A stretch of DNA of 40,167 bases from CAZJWR01 sp964549765 (GCA_964549765.1 CAZJWR010000036.1:1-40167), one strand, 5' to 3'; positions 32,145 through 40,059 are shown, counted from the first letter of the stretch. Numbers and translations: made by a program. The notes: generated from the sequence alone by a model not told the origin.

Positions 32145-32633
32145 ATGACAATGCGAACGGTTCTTCTCTCGCTGGCGATCTGTGCGCTGGCAGCGCCGCT
32201 GGCCGCACAGCAAGCCGAAGCGCCTGTCGGAACTGTTGCTTCATCGGCCATCACCGGAATGATCAATGTATCCCTGCACAACACGACCGCCGGTATGGGA
32301 TATTTCTGCGCGAAGGACAACGGCGGATTTGAAAATTTTACCGGGATCTCTTACACCAAACTGGCCTGCAAGGGCTGCCATGCCGCGCCGGCGGTCAGAA
32401 TGTACAACGATTCCGGCTATGTGAATCTGCTGACGTGGAACAAGGAAACCGGCAAAAGGGAGCATATGTCCGGTGTCATCCCCGTCCCGAAAGACTGGCC
32501 GACAGCGTTCAAGATCGATTTCGTCGCGCGGGAAAACGATACCGGGGCGTGGATTTTCCAGCAGCACGGCCCCAGCGAGAACGGCACTCAGATGATCATC
32601 GGTGAACCGCTGACGAAAATGCCGAAGATGTAA
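32145..32633 (+). CDS. Secreted protein with a single CXXCH haem-binding motif
   Basis: A 162-residue protein with a clear signal peptide (MRTVLLSLAICALAAPLAAQ). The motif Cys75-Lys-Gly-Cys78-His79 (LACKGCHAAP) is the covalent c-haem attachment site, so it is probably a periplasmic or surface monohaem cytochrome c-like protein. A further Cys55 (YFCAKDN) is present. The rest (GAWIFQQHGPSENGTQMI) is not a family I recognise, and no distal methionine ligand can be assigned with confidence. AAGGAGG supports the start, and an intrinsic terminator follows the stop. Electron transfer or redox sensing is inferred only. Confidence 0.75.
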   Translation: MTMRTVLLSLAICALAAPLAAQQAEAPVGTVASSAITGMINVSLHNTTAGMGYFCAKDNGGFENFTGISYTKLACKGCHAAPAVRMYNDSGYVNLLTWNKETGKREHMSGVIPVPKDWPTAFKIDFVARENDTGAWIFQQHGPSENGTQMIIGEPLTKMPKM

Positions 32634-32656
32634 AACAGGAATTGGGAATACCTTGC

Positions 32657-32690
32657 ACCCGGGGGCCGTGTGCTCCCGGGTTATTTTTTT
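32657..32690 (+). terminator. Rho-independent terminator
   Basis: ACCCGGG (32657-32663) pairs with CCCGGGT (32675-32681) and is followed by TATTTTTTT. It lies 23 bases after the CXXCH protein stop and just before the convergent tatC stop. Confidence 0.8.
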
Positions 32691-32702
32691 CAATAATGCG
32701 AA

Positions 32703-33458
32703 CTACGGCTCCCGATACGGGTCGTCCATTTTCCAGCGATCCTCGACCTTTTTGCCGGTCAGACGGACGACGAGGATGGATATTTCATAGAGGATATAGA
32801 GCGGCCCGGCAAGCATCACTTGGCTGAACACGTCGGGCGGCGTCAGAATGGCGCCGAGGATAACCATCGCGATGACGGCGTATCGCCGCCCCTTGCTCAT
32901 GAATTTGTAGTCGATCACGCCCATGCGGCCAAGGATAAACGACGCCACCGGCAGTTCGAAGACGATCCCAAAAGCCAGCACCATCATGCCGACGAAACTG
33001 ATATAATCGCCGATCATGATCATCGGTTTCATATTTTCGGTGGCGAACCCGAGCAGAAATTTTATAGCAATCGGAATAACATAGAAGAAGCAGAAGCTGC
33101 CGCCGATCAGGAAAAATATTGTTGCCGACAGGACAATCGGAATGGCGATTTTGGCTTCGCTCTTATACAACCCCGGCCCGACAAACATCCATAATTGGTA
33201 GAAAAGCACCGGCACCGCCGCAATCGCCCCTACGAAAATCGAAATCTTCATCCGCACCATAAAGGCCTCGGTCGGGGCTTTGAAATAAACGCCGACGATG
33301 TTCAGCGGCGCGGAGACGATATTGACCAGTTTGTCGGAGAAGAAATAGGCGGCGATGGCAAAGATGACGACCGCCGCCAGGGATTTGAGGATCCGGCGGC
33401 GCAGTTCCTCGAGATGATCGAGGAAACTCATTTCTCTTTCCGGCGGTTTGAACGGCAT
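32703..33458 (-). CDS. tatC: Sec-independent protein translocase subunit TatC
   Basis: A 251-residue integral membrane protein with six helices. The N-terminal signature FLDHLEELRRRILKSL and the region SPLxxF-like TEAFMVRMKIS and WMFVGPGLYKSEAK are diagnostic. TatC recognises twin-arginine signal peptides and, with TatA/TatB, exports folded proteins. No tatA or tatB is next to it in this window. It lies 75 bases downstream of the Eis-like gene reading leftward and may be the end of that long gene series. Confidence 0.95.
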   Translation of the reverse strand: MPFKPPEREMSFLDHLEELRRRILKSLAAVVIFAIAAYFFSDKLVNIVSAPLNIVGVYFKAPTEAFMVRMKISIFVGAIAAVPVLFYQLWMFVGPGLYKSEAKIAIPIVLSATIFFLIGGSFCFFYVIPIAIKFLLGFATENMKPMIMIGDYISFVGMMVLAFGIVFELPVASFILGRMGVIDYKFMSKGRRYAVIAMVILGAILTPPDVFSQVMLAGPLYILYEISILVVRLTGKKVEDRWKMDDPYREP

Positions 33459-33533
33459 CTCGAAGGAATTAAATACCGCTTTTGACCGGTCTTGTCAATC
33501 TGATTTGGCGACGACCGTCCCTCTTCGGGCGGC

Positions 33534-34784
33534 TTAGAACTGCGTCACGCAAACCGGTTTGCGCGGCACGGAGAATATCTTCGTCACGGTATCGAGATAG
33601 TCTCTATTCGAGATCTCGGCCCGGCCGTATTCGTATAGCTTATCGAACGGCACCACGCCCATGACCAGCGACGAATAATCGGCGACATCGAGGGTGATTT
33701 CGGCGTCGACGGCCCCGCGCGATTTTACCTGCGGTCGGCCGTTGTCGAAATGGACGACATAACTGCCCGCGTGTTTCGGATAGAAGCTGTCATCGACGGT
33801 GATTTTCAGACGGCAGGTCTGGCCGTTGAAATCGTGGCTCTTGAGACGCCGGAAAAGATCGACCGTGTCGATCACGCGGTACATGATCCCGATTCCCTGC
33901 GTATTGGTTTCGTGCCCGACGGGAAAAATCAGGCGACCGGAATCGGTGCGGGCATCGTGCGGCACAAAATGGAAAAGATCGTCCTGGGTTTTATGGCTGA
34001 TGCAGTGCACCTGGTCCGACTGCGACTGGAGAAAGGCGATCAATTCGAGAAATGCCTCGCGGTTTTCATAGATAAACTCGATCACATTCATCTCGACATA
34101 TAGCCAGTTGTCGTCTTTGCTGGTCTTAAAGGAATAAGCGATGAACCCCTCGATCTTATTTCGCTTCTTGCAGGCGATGATAATATTGCCGGGCCGGGTC
34201 AGAGCCCTGATGTAGGTTTTGGTTCGGCGGAAAAGGCCGTGGGTTTTCGCCGTTACCCGGTGATAGCAGGCGTCGAGCGCGGCGTGGTCCTTCTTGGTGG
34301 CGAAAACGATATGCTCTTTCGATAATCCCTTCGGCAATTCACCCGGCTTGATCCGGTATTCGTTGATTTTGGTGCCATAGCCGAAACCCATCTTGTGATA
34401 AAAATCGGGACGGAACGCATACAAAGCGAGCATGGGGGTTTTCCGTCTGGCATAATAGTCCATATAATATTGCACCATCTCCTTGCAGACGTGCTCCTTC
34501 TTGTGCGTCAAATCGACCGCCACCAGCCCGAGGCCGCCGAGGGGAATATCCACCGATAGCATGTGCATGGTGAAATCGAACAGCCGCATCACGCCGTGCA
34601 TTTTCCTGTTCTTAAACAGGCCGTACAGGTGAATTTCCGGATCGGTCTGCTCGATGCTCCATATCCGCTCCTTGGAGCGGTTCTTTTCGACGTCGGAGAT
34701 GATTTTCATACCGGGATAGGCGTTGCTGACGATATCGATCATGGTGTCGAGATCGCGGCGATTCAGCTTTCTGATAGTGCTCAT
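33534..34784 (-). CDS. Eis-like GNAT N-acetyltransferase
   Basis: A 416-residue protein with the three-part layout of the Eis family. An N-terminal GNAT domain contains LGLVAVDLTHKKEHVCKEMV, where acetyl-CoA binds, and ALYAFRPDFYHKMGFGYG. A second, degenerate GNAT domain spans about residues 165-290. A C-terminal SCP2-like domain (LKITVDDSFYPKHAG, then DAEITLDVADYSSLVMG) ends in the short tail CVTQF. Family members acetylate lysines or aminoglycosides, but the substrate here is unknown. ATG 34784 is chosen because AGAAGGG precedes it and the conserved STIRKLNRRDLD begins there; an in-frame codon at 34832 is unlikely. Confidence 0.82.
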   Translation of the reverse strand: MSTIRKLNRRDLDTMIDIVSNAYPGMKIISDVEKNRSKERIWSIEQTDPEIHLYGLFKNRKMHGVMRLFDFTMHMLSVDIPLGGLGLVAVDLTHKKEHVCKEMVQYYMDYYARRKTPMLALYAFRPDFYHKMGFGYGTKINEYRIKPGELPKGLSKEHIVFATKKDHAALDACYHRVTAKTHGLFRRTKTYIRALTRPGNIIIACKKRNKIEGFIAYSFKTSKDDNWLYVEMNVIEFIYENREAFLELIAFLQSQSDQVHCISHKTQDDLFHFVPHDARTDSGRLIFPVGHETNTQGIGIMYRVIDTVDLFRRLKSHDFNGQTCRLKITVDDSFYPKHAGSYVVHFDNGRPQVKSRGAVDAEITLDVADYSSLVMGVVPFDKLYEYGRAEISNRDYLDTVTKIFSVPRKPVCVTQF

Positions 34785-34844
34785 GCAATTGCCCTTCTGC
34801 ATGTCCCCAAGGAGGATGAACGTTTTTATCAAATAGACGGTGAT

Positions 34845-35294
34845 TTACTTCAGGAGTTTCGATAGTTCTTCGAGAAATTCCGTCGTATCGGCAAATTTAC
34901 GGTAGACCGAGGCGAACCGGACGTATGCGATCTGGTCAACCTCCTTGAGTTTCTCCATGACCAATTCGCCGATATATTTCGACGTCACTTCGTTTCGCGA
35001 AAGCTCATTGAGCTGCGCCTCGATTTCGGATACTATCGCCTCGATTTTTTTTCCGCCGACCGGCCGTTTATTGCAGGCCAGCTTGATCCCGTGGGCGACT
35101 TTCTGCCGGTCGAACGGTTCCCGGCGTTCATCCGATTTGATCACGGTCAGGGTAACGGCTTCGATATATTCATAGGTGGTGAATCGTTCGTTGCAGCCGA
35201 GACATTCCCGCCTCCGGCGCACCGCCCGACCATCCTGAACCGGCCGGGAATCGACCACCTTATTTTCTTCGTTTCCGCAATACGGGCATTTCAT
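34845..35294 (-). CDS. nrdR: Transcriptional repressor NrdR
   Basis: A 149-residue regulator of ribonucleotide reductase genes. The zinc ribbon has Cys3, Cys6, Cys31 and Cys34 (CPYC and CLGC), followed by the nucleotide-binding ATP-cone (VIKSDERREPFDRQKVAHGI). It senses ATP/dATP state. Length is standard. A promoter and a dyad resembling an NrdR box lie directly upstream, suggesting autoregulation. It sits downstream of glyA and rpiB in the leftward series, a nucleotide-metabolism context seen in other bacteria. Confidence 0.97.
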   Translation of the reverse strand: MKCPYCGNEENKVVDSRPVQDGRAVRRRRECLGCNERFTTYEYIEAVTLTVIKSDERREPFDRQKVAHGIKLACNKRPVGGKKIEAIVSEIEAQLNELSRNEVTSKYIGELVMEKLKEVDQIAYVRFASVYRKFADTTEFLEELSKLLK

Positions 35295-35297
35295 CGA

Positions 35298-35313
35298 TCA
35301 CAACCTGTTGTGT
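35298..35313 (-). promoter_or_regulatory. Putative NrdR box upstream of nrdR
   Basis: Read leftward, ACACAACAGGTTGTGA contains perfect six-base arms (CACAAC/GTTGTG). It agrees at 12 of 16 positions with the NrdR-box consensus as I recall it (ACACWATATATWGTGT). It lies between the promoter and the nrdR start codon. Confidence 0.45.
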
Positions 35314-35335
35314 TTATTCAATTCGAACTGTGTAT

Positions 35336-35364
35336 ATATTACGCCGAAGCTCAGCGGCGCGCAA
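35336..35364 (-). promoter_or_regulatory. Promoter of nrdR inside the end of the upstream gene
   Basis: Read leftward, TTGCGC (35364-35359) and TAATAT (35341-35336) are 17 bases apart, overlapping the last codons of the SAM hydroxide adenosyltransferase gene. Confidence 0.42.
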
Positions 35365-36127
35365 CTTCTATTTCGAGGCGTTCGCGGTCGGTCGATCGGA
35401 ATTTCTCCCACGCCGAACCCTCACGAACGGCGATCTCCAGATGCCCGCCCGATCCGATATAGGCCAGCAGTTCCCCGCGACGCACATCGGAAAATGTTTG
35501 GCGAACCGGGCCGATGGTCGTCTCCCCCACCCGGACGACGGCTTTATCAAAAAGGTCGTCATGTCGAATACTGGAGATGATATTGCCGAAGCGATCGATC
35601 CAGACGACGCGCCCGGCTATGCTATTCTCGCCATATTTCGGTAGTGTTCCGGCGAGGCCGACTATCTTGGTCACAGCCCGTCCCAGGCACGAGGGATCGA
35701 CGCCGCGACTCAGATAGGCCGCCGCCGGCGCCATGATATCCCTGCCGTGGAACACCGGCGATATATCAGCCAGCGCGTATTTGCGGTCGGTCACGGTGTG
35801 GATGGAAATAATATCATCGTCGGATATAAACGACACGAGACCGTTGTCGGGGGCGATAAATTGATATCGGTCGGTGGAGACGGCGATGATCCGGCGGCGG
35901 CTGCCGACGCCGGGATCGATGATGGCGACGTGGATGGTTCCCGGAGGGAAATAACAGTAATGGGTTTTGAGCAGATACCAGGCACCGGGGATGTCGCCCG
36001 GTTCGATTTCATGACTGATCGGCACCACCCGGGCTTCGGGGTTTATCCCGGCGATGACACCCTCCAACACGGCCTGGTAGCCATCGGCGAGGCCGAAATC
36101 GGTCGTCAATGTGATTATAGGTCCCAT
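35351..36127 (-). CDS. SAM hydroxide adenosyltransferase (DUF62 family)
   Basis: A 258-residue protein of the DUF62 family, which hydrolyses S-adenosylmethionine to adenosine and methionine and is related to fluorinase/chlorinase. Signatures are ITLTTDFGLADGYQAVLEG at the N-terminus (with the conserved aspartate), IIDPGVGSRRRIIAV (arginine) and SPVFHGRDIMAPAAA (histidine). These correspond to the Asp-Arg-His set of the hydrolase type rather than the halogenases. The C-terminal domain is a small barrel (GRVVWIDRFGNIISSI). It overlaps the PPC-domain gene by 13 bases. Physiological role in bacteria is unclear; possibly SAM recycling. Confidence 0.92.
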   Translation of the reverse strand: MGPIITLTTDFGLADGYQAVLEGVIAGINPEARVVPISHEIEPGDIPGAWYLLKTHYCYFPPGTIHVAIIDPGVGSRRRIIAVSTDRYQFIAPDNGLVSFISDDDIISIHTVTDRKYALADISPVFHGRDIMAPAAAYLSRGVDPSCLGRAVTKIVGLAGTLPKYGENSIAGRVVWIDRFGNIISSIRHDDLFDKAVVRVGETTIGPVRQTFSDVRRGELLAYIGSGGHLEIAVREGSAWEKFRSTDRERLEIEVARR

Positions 36128-36534
36128 CGGTTGAATCCAAGATCGGGGTCTTTGGTGCGCGTGAGTCGGCCGGGGACAACCTGAATAAATATCTCCAGTG
36201 TCACGGCGACTATCCCGGAAAAGAAATGCCCGCCCAGAAGGTTTTGGTCGGGCCCGGCTATGGCGACGTGAGCATGCACGAAAGGCTCGTTATCGAGCCA
36301 TGAGATATTTCCGGTCAGTGAAACGACTTCGACCGCCGCATCGAAATGACCGCGGCGATACACATTCGTTTGGGTGTCGAAATACCCCAGTTCGACTTCG
36401 CGGATTGATCCGATGCCCTGCAGAAACCCACACGGGACGTTGTTGTTTTTCACGAAGGCGGCGAGAGAAGTAACCGCTTCCTCGCCGCGATCCAGCCGCA
36501 CCACATACCCGCCGGCGACCTCGCGCGACTTCAT
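36115..36534 (-). CDS. PPC/DUF296-domain protein
   Basis: A 139-residue protein of the PPC (plants and prokaryotes conserved) family, also called DUF296. Conserved parts are GYVVRLDRGEEAV, CGFLQGIGSIREVELGYFD and the metal-site signature VHAHVAIAGPDQNLLGGHFF, followed by VTLEIFI. Prokaryotic members form trimers and bind metal through the histidines; in plants the domain is linked to AT-hook DNA binding, but no AT-hook is present here. It begins directly after the cutA stop and overlaps the next gene by 13 bases. Function is unknown. Confidence 0.9.
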   Translation of the reverse strand: MKSREVAGGYVVRLDRGEEAVTSLAAFVKNNNVPCGFLQGIGSIREVELGYFDTQTNVYRRGHFDAAVEVVSLTGNISWLDNEPFVHAHVAIAGPDQNLLGGHFFSGIVAVTLEIFIQVVPGRLTRTKDPDLGFNRWDL

Positions 36535-36954
36535 TTACGCTTCGGTTTCTTCCTTCTTCTCTTCGTTCTCCCCCTCTTCGCCGCCTTCCTCGTCGTCCTC
36601 GTCCTCGATATCCTCGTCGAGGTCCAATTCGTCTTCGACGACGATTTCCTTTCCGGCCAGCCAATCGAGGTAGTCCTTGTTTCCGGCCACGATATCGGTG
36701 ACAAGAATCTCGGGAACCTCATAGGGGTGAATTTCGCGCACACGGCTGATCATCGACTCGGTTTGTTCCGCCGTTCCCTTGACCAGAAGCAGGGCCTCGG
36801 TGGCTCGTTCGACGTGCCCCTCCCATCGGTAAAGCGAGGTGACTTTGCCGATAATATTGACGCAGGCGGCAAGATTTTCTTCAACCAGCGTGTTGGCGAT
36901 TCGCTCGGCGACCTCGGCCGGAGCAGTGATATACGTGATGCGGTGTTCGCTCAT
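36535..36954 (-). CDS. cutA: CutA divalent-cation tolerance family protein with acidic tail
   Basis: A 139-residue protein. Residues 1-105 are CutA: ITYITAPAEVAERIANTLVE, then AACVNIIGKVTSLYRWEG, LLLVKGT and HPYEVPEILV. CutA forms very stable PII-like trimers; a role in copper tolerance was proposed, but its function is unsettled. Unusually, about 30 extra residues follow, nearly all Glu/Asp (DELDLDEDIEDEDDEEGG and on), whereas typical CutA ends near residue 105-112. ATG 36954 is used: it overlaps the stop of the upstream gene by four bases and matches the family N-terminus. The PPC gene starts immediately after the stop. Confidence 0.92.
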   Translation of the reverse strand: MSEHRITYITAPAEVAERIANTLVEENLAACVNIIGKVTSLYRWEGHVERATEALLLVKGTAEQTESMISRVREIHPYEVPEILVTDIVAGNKDYLDWLAGKEIVVEDELDLDEDIEDEDDEEGGEEGENEEKKEETEA

Positions 36955-37256
36955 GTTTGTAGCTTTCTCTTTAAAACCGTTTCGACGGATTCTACTTTTC
37001 CACTCAATCGGTTGCGGGCGCCCTTGCGGTCGTCGATGACAATCGAAACATAAACGCGATTGTTCGATCGCCGCATCGTATTGCGGCACTTCTTGATCAG
37101 CGCCATAACCGCGTCCCACTCGCCCTCGACGACGGTCGCCATGGGCGTGAACTTGTAAGAAAGGCCTGATTTATCGACAATGTCAAGTATTTTTGCGACA
37201 TCTCCGGACAGCGATTCTCGGGCGCCCACCGGAAATACAGAAAACTGTGCCAGCAT
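36951..37256 (-). CDS. MTH1187-family thiamine-binding protein
   Basis: A 101-residue protein of the MTH1187/YkoF-like (DUF77) family, a ferredoxin-like fold. It matches MLAQFSVFPVGARESLSGDV, YKFTPMATVVEGEWDAVMAL and RVYVSIVIDDRKG. Family members bind thiamine or related ligands and are often single genes of unclear role. It is the first of four overlapping genes (with cutA, PPC and SAM hydroxide adenosyltransferase). A promoter inside a nested palindrome lies upstream, suggesting that this small operon can be controlled separately from glyA, which ends 66 bases earlier. Confidence 0.88.
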   Translation of the reverse strand: MLAQFSVFPVGARESLSGDVAKILDIVDKSGLSYKFTPMATVVEGEWDAVMALIKKCRNTMRRSNNRVYVSIVIDDRKGARNRLSGKVESVETVLKRKLQT

Positions 37257-37278
37257 TGGTCAATCCTCATTTGCGCAA

Positions 37279-37317
37279 CGGTTATATCTCGTATAACCTT
37301 ATACGCAAGAATAACCG
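37279..37317 (-). promoter_or_regulatory. Nested palindrome over the promoter of the thiamine-binding/cutA operon
   Basis: Outer arms CGGTTAT (37279-37285) and ATAACCG (37311-37317) enclose inner arms CGTATAA (37290-37296) and TTATACG (37299-37305), all perfect. A promoter read leftward, TTGCGT (37308-37303) and TATAAC (37286-37281) with 16 bases between, lies within it, so a repressor binding here would cover both hexamers. Confidence 0.45.
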
Positions 37318-37322
37318 AATTC

Positions 37323-38588
37323 TCAGCTTTGCCGTTCCACGTAGAGCGGAAAACGTTGGCACAGCCCGTTGACGTCTTCGGCCACTTTCGCGTACATATC
37401 TTTGTCGCCAAGGTTGGCGATGACCCGGTCGATAAATCCGGCGATCTCCTCCATTTCCGGCTCTTTCATGCCGCGCGTCGTCAGGGCTGGCGTCCCCAGC
37501 CGAATCCCCGACGTGACGAACGGTTTTTCGGGATCGAACGGCACGGTGTTTTTATTGGCCGTGATATTCGCCTGATCCAGGGCCTTTTCGACCATCTTGC
37601 CGGTGATGTTTTTACCATCGGCCCGCTTCTTGTCGATAAAGGACATCAGCATTAGGTGCGTATCGGTTCCGTCGGAAACGAGCTTATGACCGCGTTTCAT
37701 TAGACCGCCGGCCAGAGCCTTCGCATTGGCAACGATCTGTTTCTGATACTCATTGAATTCCGGCTGCAGGGCTTCTTGAAAAGCCACCGCTTTAGCGGCA
37801 ATGATGTGCATCAGCGGACCGCCCTGGATCCCCGGCATCACCGTCCGGTCGAGATCGGCGGCGTATTTTTCCTTGCACATGATCATCCCGCCGCGCGGTC
37901 CGCGGAGAGTTTTATGCGTCGTCGTCGTGACGAAATCGGCGTAGGGGACCGGCGAGGGATGCAGTCCGGCCACGATCAGCCCGGCGATATGGGCGATATC
38001 GACCATCAGCAGCGCTCCGGCGGCGTCGGCGGCGTCGCGGAATTTCTGAAAATCGAGCGTCCGGGGATATGCCGAGGCGCCGGCCACGATCAGCTTCGGT
38101 TTTACCTTTTCGGCCTGTTCGATGAGTTTGTCGTAATCGATGACCTCGGTATCGGGCTCCACTTGATAAGGGACGATGTTGAAGAACATCCCGGTGAAAT
38201 TGATGGGATGGCCGTGCGTCAGGTGTCCGCCGTGCGCGAGATCAAGCCCCATAAACGTATCGCCCGGCTTGAGAATGGAGAAATAGACGGCCATATTCGC
38301 CTGTGACCCCGAATGCGGCTGCACGTTGACATGCTCGGCGTCGAACAGCCTCTTGGCCCGATCGCGCGCGAGATTCTCGGCGACGTCCACATATTCGCAG
38401 CCACCGTAATACCTCTTGCCCGGGTATCCCTCGGCGTATTTATTGGTCATCACCCCGCCGGCCGCTTCGAGAACTGCCTCGGACACGAAATTCTCGGAGG
38501 CGATCAGTTCCAGCTTGAAGGCCTGACGTTTGGCTTCGCTGATCAGGGCTTCATACAACTCCGGATCTTCTTTTTTGATATATGACAC
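37323..38588 (-). CDS. glyA: Serine hydroxymethyltransferase
   Basis: A 421-residue PLP enzyme converting serine and tetrahydrofolate to glycine and methylene-THF. The PLP lysine is Lys226 in VTTTTHKTLRGPRGG. Other signatures are LIASENFVSEAVLEA, MTNKYAEGYPGKRYYGG and MVDIAHIAGLIVAG. Length is standard. It follows rpiB by 17 bases, and ilvE lies before that, so the three probably form one transcript from the promoter at 40060-40088. With tdh-kbl elsewhere in the window, the genome has two routes to glycine. Confidence 0.98.
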   Translation of the reverse strand: MSYIKKEDPELYEALISEAKRQAFKLELIASENFVSEAVLEAAGGVMTNKYAEGYPGKRYYGGCEYVDVAENLARDRAKRLFDAEHVNVQPHSGSQANMAVYFSILKPGDTFMGLDLAHGGHLTHGHPINFTGMFFNIVPYQVEPDTEVIDYDKLIEQAEKVKPKLIVAGASAYPRTLDFQKFRDAADAAGALLMVDIAHIAGLIVAGLHPSPVPYADFVTTTTHKTLRGPRGGMIMCKEKYAADLDRTVMPGIQGGPLMHIIAAKAVAFQEALQPEFNEYQKQIVANAKALAGGLMKRGHKLVSDGTDTHLMLMSFIDKKRADGKNITGKMVEKALDQANITANKNTVPFDPEKPFVTSGIRLGTPALTTRGMKEPEMEEIAGFIDRVIANLGDKDMYAKVAEDVNGLCQRFPLYVERQS

Positions 38589-38605
38589 GTGCTATCCCTT
38601 CCTGA

Positions 38606-39049
38606 TTATTCCGTTATTCCGGAATGGGGGATTTTGGCCAACCGCCTCGTATGGCGGCCGCCTTCGAACTTTGTCTCAAGCCATTCTTTCAAAATGTCTT
38701 GTAATTGACTTTCGTTCACATACTTGGAAGCAAGAGTCAAAACGTTGGAATCGTTGTGCGCTCGCGCGAGGCGGGCCATTTCGGGACTCAGTGCGATCGT
38801 CGCCCGAACGCCGTCGACCTTATTGGCCGCCATGGTGACGCCGTTGCCCGTCCAGCAGATGGCGATGCCCCGGTCGGCTTTCTTTCCCGCGACCGCCTCA
38901 CCGACCTGGATGGCATAATCGGAATAATCGACGGATTCGGTAGAATCGGTTCCGAAATCAACGACTTCGTGTCCCCACGATTCGAGCAGCGCCTTAATCT
39001 TTTCCTTTAGCTCGAACCCTTTATGGTCGGCGCCGATAGCGATTTTCAT
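38606..39049 (-). CDS. rpiB: Ribose-5-phosphate isomerase B
   Basis: A 147-residue RpiB/LacAB family enzyme interconverting ribose-5-phosphate and ribulose-5-phosphate. Signatures are IAIGADHKGFELKEKI at the N-terminus, VDFGTDSTESVDYSDYA, the active-site cysteine in GIAICWTGNGVTMAANKV, and GGRHTRRLAKI at the C-terminus. The glycine usually following the cysteine is tryptophan here, a known kind of variation. It starts 12 bases after ilvE and ends 17 bases before glyA. Confidence 0.95.
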   Translation of the reverse strand: MKIAIGADHKGFELKEKIKALLESWGHEVVDFGTDSTESVDYSDYAIQVGEAVAGKKADRGIAICWTGNGVTMAANKVDGVRATIALSPEMARLARAHNDSNVLTLASKYVNESQLQDILKEWLETKFEGGRHTRRLAKIPHSGITE

Positions 39050-39061
39050 ATCAGCCCTCCC

Positions 39062-40018
39062 TCAGGTTTTGATCGTCGTCGCGGCGGGCACATAGGTCAG
39101 CCACTCGTATTTGTCTTCGGTTTTGCCCTCAACGATATTGAAAAACAGCCGCTGCAACTCTCTGGTGATACGTCCGGCGCGCCCTTCACCGATGGTAATA
39201 TCGTCGATCTTGGAAATCGGTGTGATTTCGGCGGCTGATCCGGTGAAGAAGACCTCATCGGCGATATAAAGCGCCTCGCGCGGAATCGGTTCCTCGATGA
39301 CTTTCAGCCCCAGTTCATCGGCCAATCTGATAACCGTGCGGCGGGTAATGCCCGGCAGCACCGAACAGCCGAAAGACGGCGTAATCAGCGTGTCCTTGTC
39401 GCGGCCGTATCGCACCAGAAAGATATTTTCGCCCGAGCCTTCCGACACCATGCCGTGCACGTCGAGCGCGATTCCCTCGACATAGCCGTGCGAGATCGCC
39501 TCGAGCTTTATCAATATTGAATTCATGTAGTTGGCGCCGGCCTTGGCCATCATCGGCATCGTATTGGGCGCATTGCGCTGCCACGAAGATACACAGACCG
39601 AAACGCCCTTCTCCATGGCCTCTTCGCCCAGATATTTGCCCCAGGGCCAGGCGGCGATGGTCATTTCGACCGGGCAGTTGCGAGGATCGACGCCGAGATT
39701 TTCATAGCCGCGGTAAACAACCGGACGGATGTAGCACGATTCCAGTTTGTTGACGGCGATCAGATCCAGCACGGCCTGATTGATGGTGTCTTTGCTGAAA
39801 GGTATCTCCATCCGGTATATTTTGGCCGAATTGAAAAGGCGATCGGTGTGCTCGTAAAGCCGGAAACAGGCCGGGCCCTTGGGGGTTTTATAGCAGCGCT
39901 GTCCCTCAAACACCGAACTCCCATAATGTATGACATGTGATAAAACATGTATCTTGGCGTCGTCCCAATTGACGAATTTCCCATTCATCCAGATTTTATC
40001 GACTTTATTGAAAGCCAT
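39062..40018 (-). CDS. ilvE: Branched-chain amino acid aminotransferase
   Basis: A 318-residue fold type IV PLP enzyme that interconverts Leu, Ile and Val with their 2-oxo acids. The start IWMNGKFVNWDDAKIHVLSH, the PLP lysine in MMAKAGANYMNSIL, GLDVHGMVSEG-like ALDVHGMVSEGSGENIF and VLPGITRRTVIRLA are typical of IlvE. The ribosome site GGGAG and an almost perfect promoter precede it. It could supply 2-oxoisocaproate, the first intermediate of leucine breakdown, for the carboxylase block at 14-23 kb, though a biosynthetic role is equally usual. Confidence 0.95.
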   Translation of the reverse strand: MAFNKVDKIWMNGKFVNWDDAKIHVLSHVIHYGSSVFEGQRCYKTPKGPACFRLYEHTDRLFNSAKIYRMEIPFSKDTINQAVLDLIAVNKLESCYIRPVVYRGYENLGVDPRNCPVEMTIAAWPWGKYLGEEAMEKGVSVCVSSWQRNAPNTMPMMAKAGANYMNSILIKLEAISHGYVEGIALDVHGMVSEGSGENIFLVRYGRDKDTLITPSFGCSVLPGITRRTVIRLADELGLKVIEEPIPREALYIADEVFFTGSAAEITPISKIDDITIGEGRAGRITRELQRLFFNIVEGKTEDKYEWLTYVPAATTIKT

Positions 40019-40059
40019 GTTCTCTACTCCCTCGCTACGTAGTTTTAAACCGTTAGCCG

